Shown here: positions 1-6,800 of the stretch, in pieces
Numbering within the stretch: position 1 is the stretch's first letter
Layout: each line of letters opens with the position of its first letter
Assembly (NCBI GenBank): GCA_036244855.1
Contig: BQKZ01005315.1
Span: 3,940 to 18,631 of the forward strand
Source: Temnopleurus reevesii
Lineage: Eukaryota > Echinodermata > Echinoidea > Temnopleuroida > Temnopleuridae
DNA length: 14,692 nucleotides
Reading direction: 5' to 3'
The notes under the pieces: generated by a model
Databases searched by the model: none
What the model saw: only the letters and a program-made list of their open reading frames with translations
What the model was told of the DNA's origin: nothing
Translations under genes and position numbers: made by a program

Positions 1-609
1 CCCCCCCCCCTACTTACAGCAACTCCACTTTTTCAAATGTTCCAGGGTCCCCAGCTGTACAATCATTCAATGTAATTTGATATTCAAGTTGTTTGTAAGA
101 TAATGTATTTGTTACATACTGTCATACTTGTTGAATTTTAAGAAATTTCATTGAATGGTTGTGAACATCTTTGAACAAGTAACTCTTTCATGGAATTGCT
201 TTTTTTGTTGACAAATGTCTGTTATACTGTCTTCTGGCTTTCCAGTCGCATTCTAAACCTGATGGCACAATTCCTGCTCCTCAAATTTTTCTGGTCAAAA
301 AGCCATGGTCCCATTTCTACAGTAAGATGTTCAAAAGAAACAGAAAAGTCAGACAAACAGGTATATTGTGATATCACATATTTATTTGTTGTGTGTGAGC
401 ACATATGGAATTGATGTTATTCTTACAACTCTAGCCATGTTGTTGCATTCCAGTCATATACAAATAACACAAAGTGGGTTTAGATGTTTTGGCATTTGAA
501 ACAGTTCACGGGTGGTTTGAGTTCAAGATGTGGTAGGACTTGATGATTTTGTCCTACAAGTTGCTGCTTGGAACCCTCAAATGAGTTTCACTAACATCAC
601 ATCGAAGCC
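1..609. other. Intergenic DNA downstream of RPS4; nothing recognised
   Basis: AT-rich sequence beginning with a run of ten C. Reading frames are short and have no recognisable domain or codon pattern. It lies beyond the probable polyadenylation site of the minus-strand RPS4 gene. I see no RNA gene, repeat or exon of a neighbouring gene here. Confidence 0.5.
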
Positions 610-627
610 TGTGCTAAATAACATCAG

Positions 628-633
628 TTTTAA
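628..633 (-). terminator. RPS4 polyadenylation signal (ATTAAA)
   Basis: On the minus strand an ATTAAA hexamer lies about 57 bases after the RPS4 stop codon. ATTAAA is the commonest variant of AATAAA. Cleavage would be expected some 10-30 bases further on, giving a 3'UTR of roughly 75-90 bases, which is typical of ribosomal-protein mRNAs. The cleavage site itself is inferred. Confidence 0.6.
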
Positions 634-689
634 TGAGACGTTGGTGAACATATCGCTCTGACGGTTCCGTGAGACCTGGGCGGGGCAGT

Positions 690-829
690 TTAGTTCCTCT
701 GGGCGATTCTCTTCTCGCGCTCCTCGGAGATGGTGAGACGGATTCCCTTGCCCTTGGGGAGGGAGACGTAAGCCTTGTTGGCCTTGCCGATCACGAACAC
801 GTTGCTAAGACGGGTGGCCATGGTGTGGT
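690..829 (-). CDS. RPS4: RPS4 exon 7 (C-terminal coding exon with stop)
   Basis: The acceptor is a T-rich tract followed by CAG at 830-832. The first base pair of the exon completes the split Asp codon from exon 6 (G|AC). It encodes the conserved [17 protein letters not shown] and [11 protein letters not shown] blocks of the eS4 C-terminal region. The stop is TAA at 690-692, after the residues REKRIAQRN. The tail differs from the longer vertebrate ending. Confidence 0.96.
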
Positions 830-3800
830 CTGAGAAAAAATATGAAAACAAACATTTGAAAGATAGCAGAAAATGTGAAATAGACATACCAAACTCCGTA
901 AATTTGGAACATTACTTATACAAATCTACATGCATTTACAAACTTATGCCACCTTTGGTGCTATGAAATGAGGTGGGGATTTGAGGTGTTTTCCCAAACT
1001 TTGCAAGGCATTCTTGACGTCTGGGAGAAAAGGAGATTTACTATAGAAACCTTTATCAGATGGTAGTGCATGTATAAGAAGATAATCTCATAGCTTTTCA
1101 CTCGAAACAGTGAGATACAATCATCATATAAAGGTTTCAAGAAGTATTTTTTCATTTTTTTTAACAGAAGTCAAATTCTTATCGAAGCCAAAGCTATTTT
1201 TTCATTCAAAACAGATTTGAACAAAGAGAGAAAGGAGTGCACCTGCAGAAAAGTCAAACTTCAAGATGAAGATTGAAAATAAAATAGGAATCTCTAAACA
1301 TTAGACCATAATATTTTCTCACGAGAGAATTTTGGTTCAGCCATCTGTTGTTTAGATAGTCGGCATTAACTACTGTAAAAGCCAATATCTTGACGAACAT
1401 AAATTTTAGTATACTCATTGAAATTTCAGACTTCTTCACACGTTACTGAGTTGTTACTGTCACATTTTGAAAGGATAATGCACAAAAGTCTACGAGTGAA
1501 AAGTAAAGTGAATCTATGGTCTCCAAATTCAGGCAACTAGAATCCCTGCGAAAATTTCAGCTTTAACAGTAAGTATCTGTTGTTAACATGGGCTTGCACT
1601 GACTGATTTGTCGCCACATTCTTGACAACACAGCCTCCACGTTCTTGGATCATGCTTTTCCCCTTCGTCCCAATAGAATTTATATTGTAGTTGTGAACTC
1701 ACCAGAGGCGTCCTTGATGTGGATGATCTCAAAGGATCCAGGGTGCTTCTCCCTGTGGGTGATGGTGCCTACACGTCCCAAGTTACGACCTCCAGTGATC
1801 ATGCACAGGTTACCTGATGAGAATAACGAGACAGTGTGTACTTGAAAGATGTATACATTTTCATTTTGTTCATATTAGTACTGGTCAGAATGAAAAAAAA
1901 ACTTGATGTTGACCTAGCTGATGTATTCACTAGTTACTTTTCATGCATGAAACGTGATGTGTATGAAATTGGGAGATGATCCTCACACATATTCCGGGAT
2001 TATATCACGATCAAAGGCCAATCAACCGTCCCGTTAACAGACCATTAGCTGAATTAACCACAAGCGGAGTCAGGTCAAGGCGAATGTATTTCCGGTGGTC
2101 TGTGTGGGAAGTGTGAATTTGCATTCATTTAACATGCGATATGGTGTGCTGTTGAAGAAAACTGGGTCGATCTTATTCAAACTATGTATATGCTCTAATT
2201 TATTAATGAAAAATATATTCTGGTGATATTATTGCTGCAGCTCACAGAGTAGATAAATATCTGAAGCGCCGTCCCTCCAAATTAATTACTAAAAGCGTAT
2301 TCCAAAGTCGTTAACGAAGCACAGAAGACAACTTCTATCCTCTCTTCTGTGAAAAGAAACTGGAGAGCTTTCACAGTTTACATCTTCAGTTAAGTCAAAC
2401 TTTTTCATGTCAACTAATTGCCCAAATCGATGGGATTTTTTTAACATATCGTATAAACTTCAGTAACATATCTTTTGTAAGTCAAATTTTCGAACAGATT
2501 TTTGTAGTCCCAATAGATATGACTTAGGCAGAGTTACCTGGACGAACAACTTTCTACTCACCGCTGTCAAACTTGATGTGGTCGGTGATCTTGCCAGTGT
2601 TGATATCGACCTTGATGGTGTCGTTGACCTTGACAAGAGGGTCGGGGTAGCGGATGGTGCGAGCGTCATGGGTGCTGAGGTAAGGGATTCCCTTGGGTCC
2701 GGTCCAGACCTTGCGGACCTTGCACAGCTTGAACTGAAATGAGAAATTGATCAAATTAATCAAGATGATACGTACAGGGAACTCTGAAAAAGAGTTTTGT
2801 TCAATCAGAGCTTTTATGTGACTGAGGACTTGAAATATCGTTAGTGATAAGCCCCGTTTGTCAGTTTATGTCATGCTACTGAAGTCATCACTGCCCACGT
2901 CAAACTTGTTGAAGCATAATACATGTAATTGCCTAAATAGATATCATTTGTTGGAACAAATCATACAAAACTCAAGTTATTCATCTCTTCTAAATCAAAT
3001 TTCTTCATAGCTAAACAGATTTTTGTGGTCCCAAGACATTCAACTTGGGAAGAGTTACCCATTTCCTTACTTGACATACACAAACTGACAATACAAATTA
3101 ACAAGATATGCAGCAATAAAACATAGCTGTCACTTCCTTGGGTGATGCCAGCATGGTATACGAAAGAAACCAAGATGGCGACCTGATAGGAAGGTTGTTT
3201 GCTCTCGGCTGATGTAATAAAACAATGGAGCATGTGAGACGTGCATACTCCATTGCCTTCCATCAGCCATCTCATACAATTAACACAATTCATAAGGACG
3301 ATAAAAATCAGAAGAGGATGGAATACAAAAGAGCATCTATAATGCCTTTTCGTGTCATATTTCACATGTTTATAATTTTTTGAGTGATTTATCAATTTTG
3401 GTGAAAAGGAAAAAAAGAGGAAAATAGAATTCAGGTCAGGCCATTTTTAGAAAGGTGGTAGATGGAGGCCATCAAAACTTATTTTATTGTTATTATTATG
3501 GCTTGTTAGACCAACTAAAAAGGAAGAGATCTTACCTTGGCTTCTTCGCTGCCGATTCTGTGAACAACGAATCTTCCCTTGACGTTGTAGATGAGACGGA
3601 AGTTCTCTCCAGTCGTGTTGATGGAGATAACATCTGAAAAGTGAAAAAGCACGAAATAATTTCAAACATTTAGCTCTGACAGTATATGCATAACTGCAAA
3701 CCAAAATTTGACTCTTCTCCTATTATTATCCATCATTAGATGTTATCAACATCTTTGGACACCCATAAATATTTAGAACACAATATTACACTCCCACATG

Positions 3801-6800
3801 TCTTACCTGTTTCTGGTGTGCCTTTGTGCATCAAAGTCAAAACAAATATTGAACTCTCTTTTTTGTCAAAACCACAAAAACTTCATGCCAATTGATGGTA
3901 TTTCTTCATGAGGAACTAAATTAGAAGGCCTAAGAATGACAACATACAAAGGCTTCAATGGAGGAAAGAGACAAGTGATACAGTAAAGTCTGCCTCTCAG
4001 AATTTGAAATATACCAATATTGATGCGATACAATATTCAATAAGACTTCTGTAACATGTAGATGACTTGACCCAAAATAATATCTACATCAAGAATTTCA
4101 ACCATTACCATATCAGTAAATATAACAGTATGTACTTTCCCTGGGTGATGCCAAAATGGTACCATATCACAACCAAGCTGACGACCTTATGGGAAAGTGG
4201 TTTGATATCGGCCATGTTTATGAACAGCGTAGCCAGTGGGAAGTCAGCTACACTGCCTTCGNGGACCTTGCACAGCTTGAACTGAAATGAGAAATTGATC
4301 AAATTAATCAAGATGATACGTACAGGGAACTCTGAAAAAGAGTTTTGTTCAATCAGAGCTTTTATGTGACTGAGGACTTGAAATATCGTTAGTGATAAGC
4401 CCCGTTTGTCAGTTTATGTCATGCTACTGAAGTCATCACTGCCCACGTCAAACTTGTTGAAGCATAATACATGTAATTGCCTAAATAGATATCATTTGTT
4501 GGAACAAATCATACAAAACTCAAGTTATTCATCTCTTCTAAATCAAATTTCTTCATAGCTAAACAGATTTTTGTGGTCCCAAGACATTCAACTTGGGAAG
4601 AGTTACCCATTTCCTTACTTGACATACACAAACTGACAATACAAATTAACAAGATATGCAGCAATAAAACATAGCTGTCACTTCCTTGGGTGATGCCAGC
4701 ATGGTATACGAAAGAAACCAAGATGGCGACCTGATAGGAAGGTTGTTTGCTCTCGGCTGATGTAATAAAACAATGGAGCATGTGAGGCGTGCATCCTCCA
4801 TTGCCTTCCATCAGCCATCTCATACAATTAACACAATTCATAAGGACGATAAAAATCAGAAGAGGATGGAATACAAAAGAGCATCTATAATGCCTTTTCG
4901 TGTCATATTTCACATGTTTATAATTTTTTGAGTGATTTATCAATTTTGGTGAAAAGGAAAAAAAGAGGAAAATAGAATTCAGGTCAGGCCATTTTTAGAA
5001 AGGTGGTAGATGGAGGCCATCAAAACTTATTTTATTGTTATTATTATGGCTTGTTAGACCAACTAAAAAGGAAGAGATCTTACCTTGGCTTCTTCGCTGC
5101 CGATTCTGTGAACAACGAATCTTCCCTTGACGTTGTAGATGAGACGGAAGTTCTCTCCAGTCGTGTTGATGGAGATAACATCTGAAAAGTGAAAAAGCAC
5201 GAAATAATTTCAAACATTTAGCTCTGACAGTATATGCATAACTGCAAACCAAAATTTGACTCTTCTCCTATTATTATCCATCATTAGATGTTATCAACAT
5301 CTTTGGACACCCATAAATATTTAGAACACAATATTACACTCCCACATGTCTTACCTGTTTCTGGTGTGCCTTTGTGCATCAAAGTCAAAACAAATATTGA
5401 ACTCTCTTTTTTGTCAAAACCACAAAAACTTCATGCCAATTGATGGTATTTCTTCATGAGGAACTAAATTAGAAGGCCTAAGAATGACAACATACAAAGG
5501 CTTCAATGGAGGAAAGAGACAAGTGATACAGTAAAGTCTGCCTCTCAGAATTTGAAATATACCAATATTGATGCGATACAATATTCAATAAGACTTCTGT
5601 AACATGTAGATGACTTGACCCAAAATAATATCTACATCAAGAATTTCAACCATTACCATATCAGTAAATATAACAGTATGTACTTTCCCTGGGTGATGCC
5701 AAAATGGTACCAAATCACAACCAAGCTGACGACCTTATGGGAAAGTGGTTTGATATAGGCCATGTTTATGAACAGCGTAGCCAGTGGGAAGTCAGCTACA
5801 CTGCCTTCGAAAAGGCCAAAATAATTACATCATTCCAATCAAACTGAATGGCTTCATTCGCATGAATCAACTTATTCACTTGTAAATAGAAATTATTCCA
5901 TTAATTCTATTTTTTTAGGTGCAAACTACCAAACATTTACTTTAATCAAATTTAGACAATAATTTAGACAAGGAGAAAGGTGCCCGTTATGAGGATGGGT
6001 TCATTGGAAAGTCTGTTACGTTATACTCATAGAAGATTCTTCTTTTACAAGGTTGTCAATATTCTGAATTTGTTTATATAGAAATCGGTACATGCACAAT
6101 AAGTTTCCTTACTTCAGGACTGTAATTAACACAGAATAAACTGAAAAGGAGCACTCGAAAGGCTCATACTTTTATGCAGAGTGCATCAAATCAACCTTGC
6201 AAACAAACGATCCAACCTCCTGAAAAATGAGGCATAATTCAAGACTTCAGAGAAACAGTGTATTCTTCTAAAAGGTACTCCACTGCTGAGGCCCCAATAC
6301 CAGAGAAGCCCGGAAGCATGACTGAACACGATTCTTTGTCAAATTCCCAGTTAACTGCATACGAAGAAAGAGTTGTGTTGAATAGTGTTGCTTCTGGGCT
6401 TCAATGTGACTGGGGCCTAACAGAATTATTGTCCTCAAATGCATGCTAGTTTCTTACCCATGAATCCAGCCGGGTAGGTGATGTCGGTGCGCACCTTGCC
6501 GTCGACCTTGATGAGACGCTGCATCATGATCTTCTTGGTCTCAACGTAGGTCAGGGCGTACTTGAGACGGTTGCGAAGGAAGATGATGAGGGGCAGACAT
6601 TCTCGCAGCTTGTGAGGTCCAGCTGATGCACGGGGAGCCTGTACAACAAATGTAACATTAGAAGAAAATAAATGTCATCCTATTTCACTTCCCCCTCATA
6701 ATTTACCGGCCCCATCATCCCCTATACTTAAGAAAATATTGAGATTATTGGTGGAGTTGTATTCAAACCTCTTTACTTACAATACTCTTCTACATATTTT

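Larger units (their letters stand above)
1814..2561 (-). other. RPS4 intron 5
   Basis: The donor GTGAGTAG is at 2554-2561 and the acceptor CAG at 1814-1816. It contains a stem-loop repeat shared with introns 1 and 4 (2493-2540) and a pair of mutually exclusive hairpins at 2320-2376, listed separately. No snoRNA with both H and ACA boxes was found. Confidence 0.8.
2715..5809. repeat. Head-to-tail tandem duplication, unit 1548 bases
   Basis: Positions 2715-4261 are repeated at 4263-5809 with a constant offset of 1548. By eye I find four substitutions (3239 A/G, 3247 A/C, 4165 T/A, 4209 C/A) and no indels. The unit holds the first 19 bases of exon 5, all of intron 4 with snoRNA-A, exon 4, and most of intron 3 up to within snoRNA-B. 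The single N at 4262 marks the junction exactly. It may be a real local duplication or, as I think more likely, two overlapping contigs or haplotypes joined without being merged. Confidence 0.95.

Noticed and set aside
3131..3195. Plus-strand box C/D snoRNA reading (GTGATGC ... CTGA with a closing stem)
   Set aside because: The same stem is explained better on the minus strand, the host-gene sense, as the 3' hairpin of an H/ACA RNA with its ACA tail and a full upstream hairpin plus H box.
2961..3395. 144-codon minus-strand open frame, repeated at 4509-4943
   Set aside because: It lies wholly inside intron 4 and overlaps snoRNA-A. It appears twice only because the block is duplicated. Its residues show no recognisable domain.
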